This document shows, piece by piece, positions 16,559 through 23,872 of a DNA stretch of 32,846 nucleotides. The stretch comes from JBHENC01 sp051000345. GTDB lineage: Bacteria; Acidobacteriota; Blastocatellia; Pyrinomonadales; Pyrinomonadaceae. Every line of letters starts with the position of its first letter. The first letter of the stretch is position 1. The notes beneath the pieces are model-generated. The model did no database searches, was not told the origin of the DNA, and saw only the letters and a program-made list of their open reading frames with translations. The stretch covers positions 1 to 32,846 of the forward strand of contig JBPCOJ010000032.1 in the NCBI GenBank assembly GCA_051000345.1. Reading direction: 5' to 3'. Made by a program: the position numbers and the translations under genes.

Positions 16559-17602
16559 ATGCGCAGCGCTGTTTCAATTCTGATCTTCGCGCTTGCGCTC
16601 ATCCTCGTAGGGCGGGCAACTTCTTTTGTTGAAGCTGCCCGCTTTTTGCGTTCACAGCAAAAGCGTTACACCACTCGCCCCACAGAGCCGCGTGATAGAA
16701 ATAGCTTCCGACGAAAGGAACGCGGCTTCGGTGAAAAACAAACCGCTGCCACCGCCTCATCTTCCGCTCTTCCATCCGATGTGCGTTTTCGTGAAGTCGA
16801 AGGGCGCGGATTGCTCGTCGATGTCTGGCTCAACAACACGGGGCCGTACACGTTCGCCGTCGATACGGGAGCCGGAGCGACGATCATCAGCGGGCGCGCG
16901 GCACGCGCGGCACGCTTGACGATTTATGCGAACCGCAATACGAACGTCGGCGGCTTGAGCGGCGCGAATAGCTTTGCCGGTCAGGAAGCCGTTGCGCGCA
17001 GCCTTGCGATTGGCAGCCTAACGAACGAGCTTCCGGCGAAGGGATTAATCATCGTCGCGGAAAACTTGCCGCCGGACATTGACGGCGTGCTCGACCCGAC
17101 GGAAGTTTATTCGCCGCTCGGCTACGTTATAGACATGCCGCGCCGAACCCTCTCAGCCTTTGACCCGCGCGCGAAGCCGCTTAGAGTAAGCGACGCGCCG
17201 CCGGATGGAGCCGTCGTGCCATGGCTCTATGATTCCGACAGCCGCCGCCCGTATGTCGCGCTTTCTACGGGCGGCCAACGCGCCTTGCTCGATACAGGCT
17301 CCGGCTTCGGTCTTGCCATGAGCGAAGCCGCCGCAAGATCGCTCGGTATCTTTATCAATTCAAGGCGGGGAACAAACAGTAGCAATAACACGCAGGATAT
17401 TGCGGGCGCGAATGTCGTTGCGCAGCGAATCAATCCGGCAACTGTTTTCATCGGCTCCCTCGCGCTGCGTAAAGTCCCGACGGATATATTATCCGGCGCA
17501 GGCGCAGCTTCACCGATTTTGCTAGGCCGCGATGCGCTGCGCCCCTTTCGTTTGTCGTTCGACCCGCTCAATCGCTTAATCGAGTTCGCGCCACCGCAGT
17601 AA
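16559..17602 (+). CDS. Secreted aspartic protease with two retropepsin-like lobes
   Basis: A 347-aa protein with an N-terminal signal sequence (about residues 4-26). Two retropepsin/pepsin-like catalytic motifs appear in one chain: VDTGAGATIIS with Asp102, and LDTGSGFGLAMSE with Asp245. Each is preceded by a beta-rich stretch and separated by about 140 residues, so the protein looks like a tandem duplication that could form a pseudo-dimeric active site as in pepsins. It belongs to the clan AA aspartyl-protease-like families (aspartyl_protease_2, gag-asp type). Activity is expected outside the inner membrane. It follows the Gly-zipper gene by 43 nt. A weak AGGT precedes the ATG. Whether both aspartates act together is inference. 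Confidence 0.85.
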   Translation: MRSAVSILIFALALILVGRATSFVEAARFLRSQQKRYTTRPTEPRDRNSFRRKERGFGEKQTAATASSSALPSDVRFREVEGRGLLVDVWLNNTGPYTFAVDTGAGATIISGRAARAARLTIYANRNTNVGGLSGANSFAGQEAVARSLAIGSLTNELPAKGLIIVAENLPPDIDGVLDPTEVYSPLGYVIDMPRRTLSAFDPRAKPLRVSDAPPDGAVVPWLYDSDSRRPYVALSTGGQRALLDTGSGFGLAMSEAAARSLGIFINSRRGTNSSNNTQDIAGANVVAQRINPATVFIGSLALRKVPTDILSGAGAASPILLGRDALRPFRLSFDPLNRLIEFAPPQ

Positions 17603-17659
17603 GCTTCAATTCCCAAAACGACCCAAACCCGCTCGCAAGTCGAAATTGTCAAATAAAGG

Positions 17660-17688
17660 TTGACAGCGTTTCCTACACAGCGTATTTT
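17660..17688 (+). promoter_or_regulatory. Sigma-70-type promoter of the pncB operon
   Basis: A perfect -35 TTGACA at 17660-17665 is followed by a 17-nt spacer and TATTTT at 17683-17688 (4 of 6 matches to the consensus -10). Transcription would start near 17695, about 40 nt before pncB. It is the best sigma-70-like promoter in the window. Confidence 0.7.
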
Positions 17689-17694
17689 ATACGC
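17680..17694. promoter_or_regulatory. Palindrome over the -10 of the pncB promoter
   Basis: GCGTAT-TTT-ATACGC is a perfect 6-bp inverted repeat around three bases and covers the -10 hexamer. Together with the larger palindrome just downstream it may form part of a repressor site. Confidence 0.5.
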
Positions 17695-17697
17695 AAT

Positions 17698-17722
17698 GCT
17701 TAACGTATTATTTACATTAAGC
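17698..17722. promoter_or_regulatory. Candidate NrtR operator upstream of pncB
   Basis: A 25-bp imperfect palindrome has outer arms GCTTAA (17698-17703) and TTAAGC (17717-17722); the inner GTA and TAC also pair, with one mismatch per arm. It spans the probable transcription start and ends just before the AAGGAG ribosome-binding site, the geometry of a repressor site. NrtR is encoded by the second gene of this operon and in other bacteria represses NAD-biosynthesis genes by binding palindromes, so autoregulation is likely. The assignment to NrtR is inference. Confidence 0.6.
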
Positions 17723-17737
17723 TAAAAGGAGATTGCG

Positions 17738-19243
17738 ATGGACTACAGCATTTTACCGTACAGGCACTCGATGGCGCTCTACACGGATTTGTACGAGTTG
17801 ACGATGGGACAGGTTTATCTCGCTTCCGGCATGAAGGATTGGGAAGCCTCCTTTTACGCGTCGTATCGCCACAATCCCTTTAGCGGCGGTTATGCCATCG
17901 CGTGCGGGCTGGAATTCGTCGTTGATTACCTGAAGAATCTGCGCTTCGACGAGGAAGACATACGGTATCTCGCTTCGATCAACGGCAACGACGGGCGCGC
18001 ATTGTTCGACAAGGAATTTCTCGCTTACCTGAAGGACATGCGTTTCGAGTGCGACGTTGACGCAGTGCCGGAAGGCACGGTGGTATTTCCGCACGAGCCT
18101 TTGATTAGAGTAAAAGGGCCGATTATTCAGGCGCAGTTGATTGAAACGGCGCTGCTCACGTTCCTCAATTTTCAAACGCTCGTCGCCACAAAGTCCGCGC
18201 GTATTTGTCAGGCGGCGGGCGAACAGCCTGTGCTGGAATTCGGCGCGCGACGGGCGCAGGGAGCGGACGGCGCATTTTCCGCGACGCGCGCGGCTTACAT
18301 AGGCGGCTGCGCAGGCACATCGAACGTCTGGGCGGCGAAACATTTAGGACTTCCGCCCGGCACGGTCAAAGGCACGATGGCGCATAGCCTCGTGATGAGC
18401 TTCGAGAGCGAGCCGGAGGCCTTCGCCGCTTACGCGCGCTCTTTGCCGAACAACTGCACGTTTCTCGTTGACACTTACGGCACGCTCGAAGGCGTCAGGC
18501 ACGCGATTGAAGCAGGAAGGGAGTTGCGCAAACGCGGCTTCGATCTCGCGGGCATTCGTCTCGATTCCGGCGACCTCGCGGCATTAAGTAAACGCGCGCG
18601 CCAACTGCTGCACGAAGCGGGGTTCGACAACACGCGGATTCTTGCGAGCAATGATCTGGACGAAAGATTAATCGAAAGCCTCAAGCGGCAGGACGCGGCG
18701 ATTGCTGTCTGGGCTGTCGGCACGCGCCTCGTTACCGCGCACGATGACCCTGCGCTCGGAGGGGTTTATAAGATGTCTGCGATTCGTCGTCCGGGCGGCG
18801 CGTGGGAACGCAAAATCAAGTTATCGGATCAACCTATCAAGGTCTCGAATCCGGGCGTGCTGCAAGTCAGGCGTTATCACACCGACACCAGAAACATCGC
18901 CGACGCAATCTACGACGTGGAAACGGATATGTCCGGGGGCTGCATCGTCGTTAATCCGCTCGACATGACGCGGCAGATGAAGATTTCTGCGACCACGCCT
19001 TACACGGATTTGCTCGTTCCTGTTTTTCGCGGCGGCGAACTCGTTTACCGACTGCCCACGCTCGAAGAGATTCGCCAGAACCGCTTGCGCGAACTTTACC
19101 ACGTCGATTTCAACGTCAAGCGTTTTGATTACCCGGACGAATATCCGGCGTGGCTGGAAAAATCCTTGTATGTGGCGAAGACGGATTTGATACTCGAACG
19201 TCGCGGCGTCAGCGAGTATGAATACGAAGATGCGGCGGTTTAA
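17738..19243 (+). CDS. pncB: Nicotinate phosphoribosyltransferase
   Basis: This 501-aa enzyme joins nicotinate and PRPP to give nicotinate mononucleotide, the entry step of the Preiss-Handler NAD salvage pathway in the cytosol. The N-terminal YTDLYELTMGQVYL, LEFGARRAQGADGAFSATRAAYIGG and GTMAHSLVMSF (with the conserved active-site His) are characteristic of the family, as is the phosphoribosyl-binding GIRLDSGDLA. Length is in the normal range. AAGGAG lies 8 nt before the ATG. It is the first gene of the unit pncB-nrtR-pncA; its TAA overlaps an ATG by one base, and the next gene's better start is 17 nt downstream. The promoter and palindromes upstream suggest repression when NAD is plentiful. 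Confidence 0.96.
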   Translation: MDYSILPYRHSMALYTDLYELTMGQVYLASGMKDWEASFYASYRHNPFSGGYAIACGLEFVVDYLKNLRFDEEDIRYLASINGNDGRALFDKEFLAYLKDMRFECDVDAVPEGTVVFPHEPLIRVKGPIIQAQLIETALLTFLNFQTLVATKSARICQAAGEQPVLEFGARRAQGADGAFSATRAAYIGGCAGTSNVWAAKHLGLPPGTVKGTMAHSLVMSFESEPEAFAAYARSLPNNCTFLVDTYGTLEGVRHAIEAGRELRKRGFDLAGIRLDSGDLAALSKRARQLLHEAGFDNTRILASNDLDERLIESLKRQDAAIAVWAVGTRLVTAHDDPALGGVYKMSAIRRPGGAWERKIKLSDQPIKVSNPGVLQVRRYHTDTRNIADAIYDVETDMSGGCIVVNPLDMTRQMKISATTPYTDLLVPVFRGGELVYRLPTLEEIRQNRLRELYHVDFNVKRFDYPDEYPAWLEKSLYVAKTDLILERRGVSEYEYEDAAV

Positions 19244-19249
19244 TGCAGC

Positions 19250-19254
19250 GGGAG
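19250..19254 (+). promoter_or_regulatory. Ribosome-binding site deciding the nrtR start
   Basis: GGGAG lies 6 nt before ATG 19261. The in-frame ATG at 19243 overlaps the pncB stop (TAATG) and has no clear ribosome-binding site, so 19261 is preferred. Confidence 0.55.
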
Positions 19255-19260
19255 AAAAAC

Positions 19261-19956
19261 ATGGCTTTCAAGTACAAGCATGAAAGGCCTGCGCTGACGA
19301 TTGATTGCGTTGTGTTCGGCCTTGATTTACAAGAGAGCGCGCTGAAGGTTTTATTGATTGAAAGAAAACTCGCGCCGTTCAAAAATATGTATGCACTGCC
19401 CGGCGGCTTTGTGCAGAAAAAGGAAACGATAGAAGCCGCCGCGCTCCGGGAACTAAGCGAGGAAACGGGCATCGAAAATGTTTTTCTCGAACAGCTTTAT
19501 ACCTTCGGCGATCCGGGACGCGATCCGCGCGGGTGGGTTGTGACAGTCGCTTACTACGCGCTCGTCTCGCCGGAACAGCACACGGTGAGAGCCGCCAGCG
19601 ATGCGAGTAGCGCCGCGTGGATGTCCGTTCAGGAAACACCGTCGCTTGCCTTCGATCACCGGCGGATTCTCGACGCGGCGCTCGTGAGACTGCGCGGCAA
19701 GGTAACGTATGCGCCCGTCGGCTTTGAACTGCTGCCGAAGAAGTTCACGATTTCGCAATTGCAAAAGTTGTATGAGATTATTCTCGAACGCGAATTGGAC
19801 AGCCGCAATTTCAGAAAGAAAATCTTGAGTATGAATCTCTTGCATGAGTTGGACGAATGGCAGCGCGACGTGCCGCATCGCGCCGCGCGGCTTTATCGTT
19901 TCGACGCCAGACAATACAAGCAATTAACGCGCGAAGGCTTCAATTTCGAGTTGTAA
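19261..19956 (+). CDS. nrtR: NrtR-type transcriptional regulator (Nudix plus winged helix)
   Basis: A 231-aa protein with an N-terminal Nudix domain and a C-terminal winged-helix DNA-binding domain, the architecture of NrtR repressors of NAD metabolism. The Nudix box GX5EX7REUXEEXGU is intact (GFVQKKE... REL-SEETGI). In characterised NrtR proteins this domain senses ADP-ribose or related products of NAD turnover; the intact box leaves hydrolase activity possible. The C-terminal part (about residues 155-231, KKFTISQLQKLYEIILE onward) is the winged helix. It lies between pncB and pncA in the same operon, strong contextual support for the assignment. An ATG at 19243 would add six residues. Confidence 0.92.
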   Translation: MAFKYKHERPALTIDCVVFGLDLQESALKVLLIERKLAPFKNMYALPGGFVQKKETIEAAALRELSEETGIENVFLEQLYTFGDPGRDPRGWVVTVAYYALVSPEQHTVRAASDASSAAWMSVQETPSLAFDHRRILDAALVRLRGKVTYAPVGFELLPKKFTISQLQKLYEIILERELDSRNFRKKILSMNLLHELDEWQRDVPHRAARLYRFDARQYKQLTREGFNFEL

Positions 19957-19978
19957 GGAAAGCCGTAGAAGGTGAACT

Positions 19979-20557
19979 ATGAACGCTTTGATTCTCGTCG
20001 ATATACAAAATGATTTTTGTCCGGGCGGCGCATTAGCGGTCAAAGAAGGTGACCAGATCGTGCCGATTGTTAATAAACTGCAAAGGCTTTTTCCGCTCGT
20101 CGTCGCAACAAAGGATTGGCACACGGCGGATCATTCGAGCTTCGCCATCTGGCCGCTGCACTGCGTGCAGGAAAGCTTTGGCGCAGAGTTCGTCGAAGGC
20201 TTAGACACAAAACGCATCGCGCATGTTTTTTTGAAGGGCGCGGATCAAGGGATTGATTCATACAGCGGTTTTTTCGACAACGAACATTTGCGCGCAACGG
20301 GTCTCGGCGATTACTTGAGAGAAGAAGGTGTGACCGAAGTAACGATTGCCGGTCTTGCAACGGATTACTGCGTCAAGTTTACGGCGCTCGATGCGGTGCA
20401 ACTCGATTTCAAAACTTCTGTTGTGATCGATGCCACGCGCGGCGTCGAAGTAAGTCCGGGCGACACGGCGCGCGCCGTCGAGGAAATGAAAAACGCGGGC
20501 GTGCGCGTGGTTCAAAGCGAAGAAGTTTTGGAAGCAGCAGAGCTTAAAACAATCTGA
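19979..20557 (+). CDS. pncA: Nicotinamidase
   Basis: A 192-aa isochorismatase-fold hydrolase converting nicotinamide to nicotinate, the substrate of PncB encoded just upstream. The catalytic triad is visible: Asp8 in LVDIQNDFCPGGAL, Lys86 in FLKGAD, and Cys131 in GLATDYCVKFTA. The metal-site segment KDWHTADHSSF is present. The loop between this site and WPLHCVQ is very short compared with E. coli PncA, closer to the compact archaeal forms. The gene begins 22 nt after nrtR, so nicotinamide recycling is probably under the same control. Confidence 0.94.
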   Translation: MNALILVDIQNDFCPGGALAVKEGDQIVPIVNKLQRLFPLVVATKDWHTADHSSFAIWPLHCVQESFGAEFVEGLDTKRIAHVFLKGADQGIDSYSGFFDNEHLRATGLGDYLREEGVTEVTIAGLATDYCVKFTALDAVQLDFKTSVVIDATRGVEVSPGDTARAVEEMKNAGVRVVQSEEVLEAAELKTI

Positions 20558-20626
20558 CGAATCGAGCCTCACATTCTGCGCCGTAAAACACGCGGGCGGA
20601 AATTCGCCGCAGACCGAACACATACT

Positions 20627-21379
20627 TTGAAGATCAGTGTCATCGTTCCAACGCTCAACGAAGCGCACGCGCTCGGCGCAACGCTCGACGCCGTAAATGA
20701 ATTGCGTGCTCCGCCGCATGAAATCATCGTCGTTGACGGCGGAAGCACGGACGGCACAATCGAGTTAGCGCGCGGGCGAAGCAGCGACAGCGCGAATGGT
20801 TTTTTGCGTTTAATAAACTCGGAGCGCGGGCGCGGCGCGCAGATGCACGCGGGCGCATGTGCCGCAAGCGGCGATGTTTTTTTGTTTCTTCATGCGGACA
20901 CGATTTTGCCTGTTGACGCGACGAAGAGAATCGCAGAGGCATTGAAAGACGCGCGGGCGATTGGCGGCAATTTTGCCATCGAGTTTGACGGCACGAAAGC
21001 GTCGGCGCGTTTTATGACGGGCTTGTATCCGCGATTACGCCGCCTTGGATTGTGTTACGGCGATTCGGCGTTTTTCGTGCGGCGCGAAGCCTACGAGCAA
21101 GTCGGTGGCTTTCAACCGTTTCCGATTTTTGAGGATTTGGATTTGCTGCGAAAATTGCGGCGCACGGGGCGTTTCGTGCATCTCACAAGCATAGTGACAA
21201 CATCGGCACGCCGCTTCGAGCATAAAAGCTTCGCGCTCACTTTCGCGCGCTGGTCTACGTTGCAGGCGCTTTACTGGGCTGGAGTTCATCCGCGCTCTCT
21301 CGTAAGATTTTACGCGCCCGTCCGCGCCGCGCGATCAAAGCAGCCGGGCGCGGTAAAAGATTCCGGTAAAGATTCGTGA
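20627..21379 (+). CDS. TIGR04283-type glycosyltransferase (arsenosugar-associated)
   Basis: A 250-aa GT2-family glycosyltransferase: ISVIVPTLNEAHALGATL is the nucleotide-binding start, VVDGGSTDGT the family motif, FLFLHADTILP carries the metal-binding HAD, and GNFAIEFDG and FEDLDLLRKLRR complete the pattern. This combination matches the TIGR04283 group found next to ArsS radical SAM genes in arsenosugar clusters, as here. The start is a TTG at 20627, since no ATG or GTG gives an N-terminus as tight to IS-VIVPT. No membrane helix is obvious. It probably adds the sugar-linked aglycone step of arsenosugar synthesis; that role is inferred from neighbours. Confidence 0.87.
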   Translation: MKISVIVPTLNEAHALGATLDAVNELRAPPHEIIVVDGGSTDGTIELARGRSSDSANGFLRLINSERGRGAQMHAGACAASGDVFLFLHADTILPVDATKRIAEALKDARAIGGNFAIEFDGTKASARFMTGLYPRLRRLGLCYGDSAFFVRREAYEQVGGFQPFPIFEDLDLLRKLRRTGRFVHLTSIVTTSARRFEHKSFALTFARWSTLQALYWAGVHPRSLVRFYAPVRAARSKQPGAVKDSGKDS

Positions 21380-21504
21380 GCGATCATCCATCGGTGTGTT
21401 ACAGGCGCGCTTGCTCTGTGCATTCGTAGTTGAGTTCAACGTTTATTCGTTCGTGAAATTTTCCGAAGGGTTTCGATGTTCCGGGAAAAAGGAAGTGTCG
21501 CATA

Positions 21505-21834
21505 ATGGCCTATTACGAAGAAGATGATCTTGCGCGGTTTGCGTCGATGGGCAAGCACCGCCCGGATTTGTTTGAAAAATTTATGGCGTGGTACAACGCG
21601 TGTCAGGAAGACGGCGCGCTCTCACGCCGCGAAAAAGCTTTGATCGGCCTCGCCGTCGCGCACGCTTTGCAATGTCCTTACTGCATCGACGCTTACGCGC
21701 AAAGCTGTCTCGAAGCAGGCTCGAATATGGAGCAAATGACCGAAGCGATTCACATGGCCTCGGCCTTGCGCGGCGGCGCGTGTTTGATTCACGGATTGCA
21801 GGCGCACAATTCCGTTGCTAAGGTAACGATGTAA
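21505..21834 (+). CDS. CMD-fold peroxidase-like protein of the arsenosugar cluster
   Basis: A 109-aa protein of the carboxymuconolactone decarboxylase/AhpD-like fold. ALIGLAVAHALQCPYCIDAYAQSC carries Cys57-X2-Cys60, the redox pair used by AhpD-type peroxidases, although the His usual three residues later in AhpD is Ala here. A third Cys68 follows. Small CMD proteins of this type are a regular partner of ArsS. AAGGAAG lies about 10 nt before the ATG. The stop overlaps the ATG of arsS by one base (TAATG), showing translational coupling. A thiol-redox role toward arsenic intermediates is plausible but not shown. Confidence 0.88.
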   Translation: MAYYEEDDLARFASMGKHRPDLFEKFMAWYNACQEDGALSRREKALIGLAVAHALQCPYCIDAYAQSCLEAGSNMEQMTEAIHMASALRGGACLIHGLQAHNSVAKVTM

Positions 21835-22850
21835 TGCCGACGAAAGCTTTACCTGTTCTCAAAGATCAATCACCGTTTGCGCGCGCGTCAATCGAGTTCG
21901 ACGAAAAACTATCGGCGCACAATATGACTTTGCGCGCGGGCATAGTTGACACTTTGCAGGTCAACGTCGGCAAGCTGTGCAATCAAGCGTGCAAGCATTG
22001 CCATGTTGACGCAGGGCCGAAGCGCACGGAAATCATGGCGCGCGAAACGATTGAAGAAATCTTAGGCGTCATTCGCCGCTTTCGCATTCCGACGCTCGAC
22101 GTAACGGGCGGCGCGCCGGAACTCAACGAATCGTTTCGCTATCTCGTCAAGGAAGCGAGGGCAGCGGGCGCGCGTGTTTTGGTGCGGCACAATCTGACGG
22201 TGATGTTCGAGCCGGGACAAGCTGATTTGCCGGAGTTATTCCGCGCGCACGAATTAGAAGTCGTCTCATCCTTGCCTTACTTTCTTGAGGGGGAAACGGA
22301 CGCGCAGCGCGGCGGCGGCGTCTTCGGTAAATCCATCGAAGCGTTGCGGCGCTTGAACGCAGTCGGCTACGGAATCGAAAACAGCAATCTCGTTTTGAAT
22401 CTCGTCTACAATCCTGTCGGCGCGTTTTTGCCGCCCGCGCAAGCCAGTATCGAAGCCGATTTCAAACGCGAGCTTTCCGCGCGATACGGTGTTTCGTTCA
22501 ATCATCTCTACACGATCACGAACATGCCGATCAAGCGTTTTCTGGATTATTTGCGGCGCACGGGCAACGACGAAAAATATATGCGCAAGCTTGTCGAAGC
22601 CTTTAATCCGGGAACCGTCGAAGGCTTGATGTGCCGCAATCTCGTGAGCGTCGATTGGACAGGCAAACTTTACGATTGCGATTTCAACCAGATGCTCGAA
22701 CTCTCCGTCGCGGACGAATTGCCGCAGCACATACGCGACTTCGATCCGTCGAAGTTTGCCGCGCGCGAGATACGCACCGCCGCACATTGCTTCGGCTGCA
22801 CGGCGGGCGCAGGCTCATCCTGCGGCGGCGCAGTCGCTGCAATTTCTTAA
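21834..22850 (+). CDS. arsS: Arsenosugar biosynthesis radical SAM protein ArsS
   Basis: A 338-aa radical SAM enzyme. Cys49-X3-Cys53-X2-Cys56 in CNQACKHCHVDAGP binds the [4Fe-4S] cluster, TGGAPELN is the SAM-binding glycine motif region, and the Cys-rich C-terminus CFGCTAGAGSSCGG is diagnostic of the ArsS (radical SAM/Cys-rich) family. Characterised ArsS uses SAM to attach a 5'-deoxyadenosyl group to dimethylated arsenic, the key arsenosugar step. Some family members carry selenocysteine at the C-terminal motif; here all positions are ordinary Cys codons. The preceding CMD gene overlaps by one base. No arsM methyltransferase is in the window, so the methylated substrate must come from elsewhere or another function is served. 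Confidence 0.92.
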   Translation: MPTKALPVLKDQSPFARASIEFDEKLSAHNMTLRAGIVDTLQVNVGKLCNQACKHCHVDAGPKRTEIMARETIEEILGVIRRFRIPTLDVTGGAPELNESFRYLVKEARAAGARVLVRHNLTVMFEPGQADLPELFRAHELEVVSSLPYFLEGETDAQRGGGVFGKSIEALRRLNAVGYGIENSNLVLNLVYNPVGAFLPPAQASIEADFKRELSARYGVSFNHLYTITNMPIKRFLDYLRRTGNDEKYMRKLVEAFNPGTVEGLMCRNLVSVDWTGKLYDCDFNQMLELSVADELPQHIRDFDPSKFAAREIRTAAHCFGCTAGAGSSCGGAVAAIS

Positions 22851-22883
22851 TGGAAAATTTGTCTGCTGCGAGTGAAAGATAAA

Positions 22884-23513
22884 ATGAGACGCATTCTATT
22901 CTTCCTTATCGCGCTTTCGTTGTTCACGGCTCTGCCCATTATTACCTACGCGCAGCGAAGACAGGCGAGCACCAACGCTCGCTCTGTCCAACAATCGCCG
23001 CGCCAGCTTGTGCGCCGTTTGCAGCGCGGCGGCTACGTCCTGTATATACGGCACGGCGAGCGCGATGCCTTCAAAGAGCCTGATTTGCCGGACATGAACG
23101 ATTGCAAAACGCAGGATAATCTGACCGCGAAAGGCCGCGCGCAATCCGTTGCTCTCGGCGCGGCTTTCAAGGCGCTGAAGATTCCCGTCGGCGAAGTTTA
23201 TACAGGACAGTTTTGCCGCAACAAAGAATCGGCGGCACTGGCGTTCGGTAAAGACACTGCGCTCGCGGAACTCAATCGCTTTGATCCTAACGTTGTGCCG
23301 ACGATTAGAAAATTGCTTGCCACGCGGCCTCGCACGGGCAGCAACACGATCATCGTCAATCACCATCAGGCGCTCGCCGATGCAACCGGCGCAAAGTTAC
23401 TCGTCTACGCCGAGAGCGCCGTTTTTCTTCCAAACGATAAAGGCGGCTTTCGATTGCTCGGCTACATCGGCCTCGACGCGCTCGATAAACTCGAGTCGTC
23501 GCGTCTTCATTAA
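22884..23513 (+). CDS. Secreted histidine phosphatase family protein
   Basis: A protein of about 209 aa with a signal peptide (about residues 3-24 ending TYAQ). The catalytic RHG motif is in YVLYIRHGERD, a second basic motif in TGQFCRNKESA, and the second active-site His in NTIIVNHHQAL, as in the phosphoglycerate-mutase/SixA histidine phosphatase superfamily. It acts outside the cytosol on an unknown phosphoester. A GTG at 22872, in frame 12 nt upstream, is an equally possible start. The gene begins 33 nt after arsS; it may be cotranscribed, but a link to arsenic chemistry is speculation. Confidence 0.88.
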   Translation: MRRILFFLIALSLFTALPIITYAQRRQASTNARSVQQSPRQLVRRLQRGGYVLYIRHGERDAFKEPDLPDMNDCKTQDNLTAKGRAQSVALGAAFKALKIPVGEVYTGQFCRNKESAALAFGKDTALAELNRFDPNVVPTIRKLLATRPRTGSNTIIVNHHQALADATGAKLLVYAESAVFLPNDKGGFRLLGYIGLDALDKLESSRLH

Positions 23514-23549
23514 ATCGGCGAAAGCGATGTGCAGCGATACTTAAAAACT

Positions 23550-23792
23550 TCAACGCCGCCATGCGAAATAATATGAAAGCAGTTTTCGGTAGGACGCGAG
23601 TTTGCGGAGCAGTGCGTCGAGCGCGGCCTGTTGATTGACTTGCGAAAACGTCGGGTAAACATGGCGCGCTTTGTTTAATGGCGTGTCGAGCGAGGCGCAC
23701 GGCACAGGATCAATCTCGTAACGCGAGAAGGAATAAATCTTCATAAAGAGCCGCACAGGAAAACTCATTTCTTTGTATGTCGCCAATTTCAT
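23550..23792 (-). CDS. Small protein resembling the N-terminus of GrdB/PrdB-like reductase proteins, possibly a remnant
   Basis: An 80-aa reading frame starting MKLATYKEMSFPVRLFMK and continuing IYSFSRYEIDPVPCASL. This matches, from memory, the N-terminal segment of the glycine/sarcosine/betaine reductase selenoprotein B (GrdB/PrdB-like) family, which normally continues into a Rossmann-like LVTTAG strand. Here the sequence diverges after PLNKAR and ends within about 35 residues in a basic helix (ALLRKLASYRKLLSYYFAWRR). It is therefore either a short stand-alone protein or a broken remnant of a longer gene. It is divergent to the ybaK gene. Family assignment is inference. Confidence 0.5.
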   Translation of the reverse strand: MKLATYKEMSFPVRLFMKIYSFSRYEIDPVPCASLDTPLNKARHVYPTFSQVNQQAALDALLRKLASYRKLLSYYFAWRR

Positions 23793-23872
23793 TTCTCCGT
23801 AACTTTACTGTCTTCGCAGAGCCTGAAATACTATGCGGCAAATCGTTCGCCCTGTCATTCGTTGAAAAGCCG

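Noticed and set aside
17753..18343. 196-codon minus-strand frame inside pncB
   Set aside because: Antisense to a highly conserved enzyme gene with no own signals.
21429..21440. Short palindrome GTTGAGTTCAAC upstream of the CMD gene as an ArsR operator
   Set aside because: Only 12 bp with no aligned promoter and no arsR gene nearby; such a palindrome is expected by chance.
22790..22850. Possible selenocysteine at the C-terminal motif of ArsS
   Set aside because: All motif positions are normal Cys codons, the frame has no internal TGA, and the stop is TAA.
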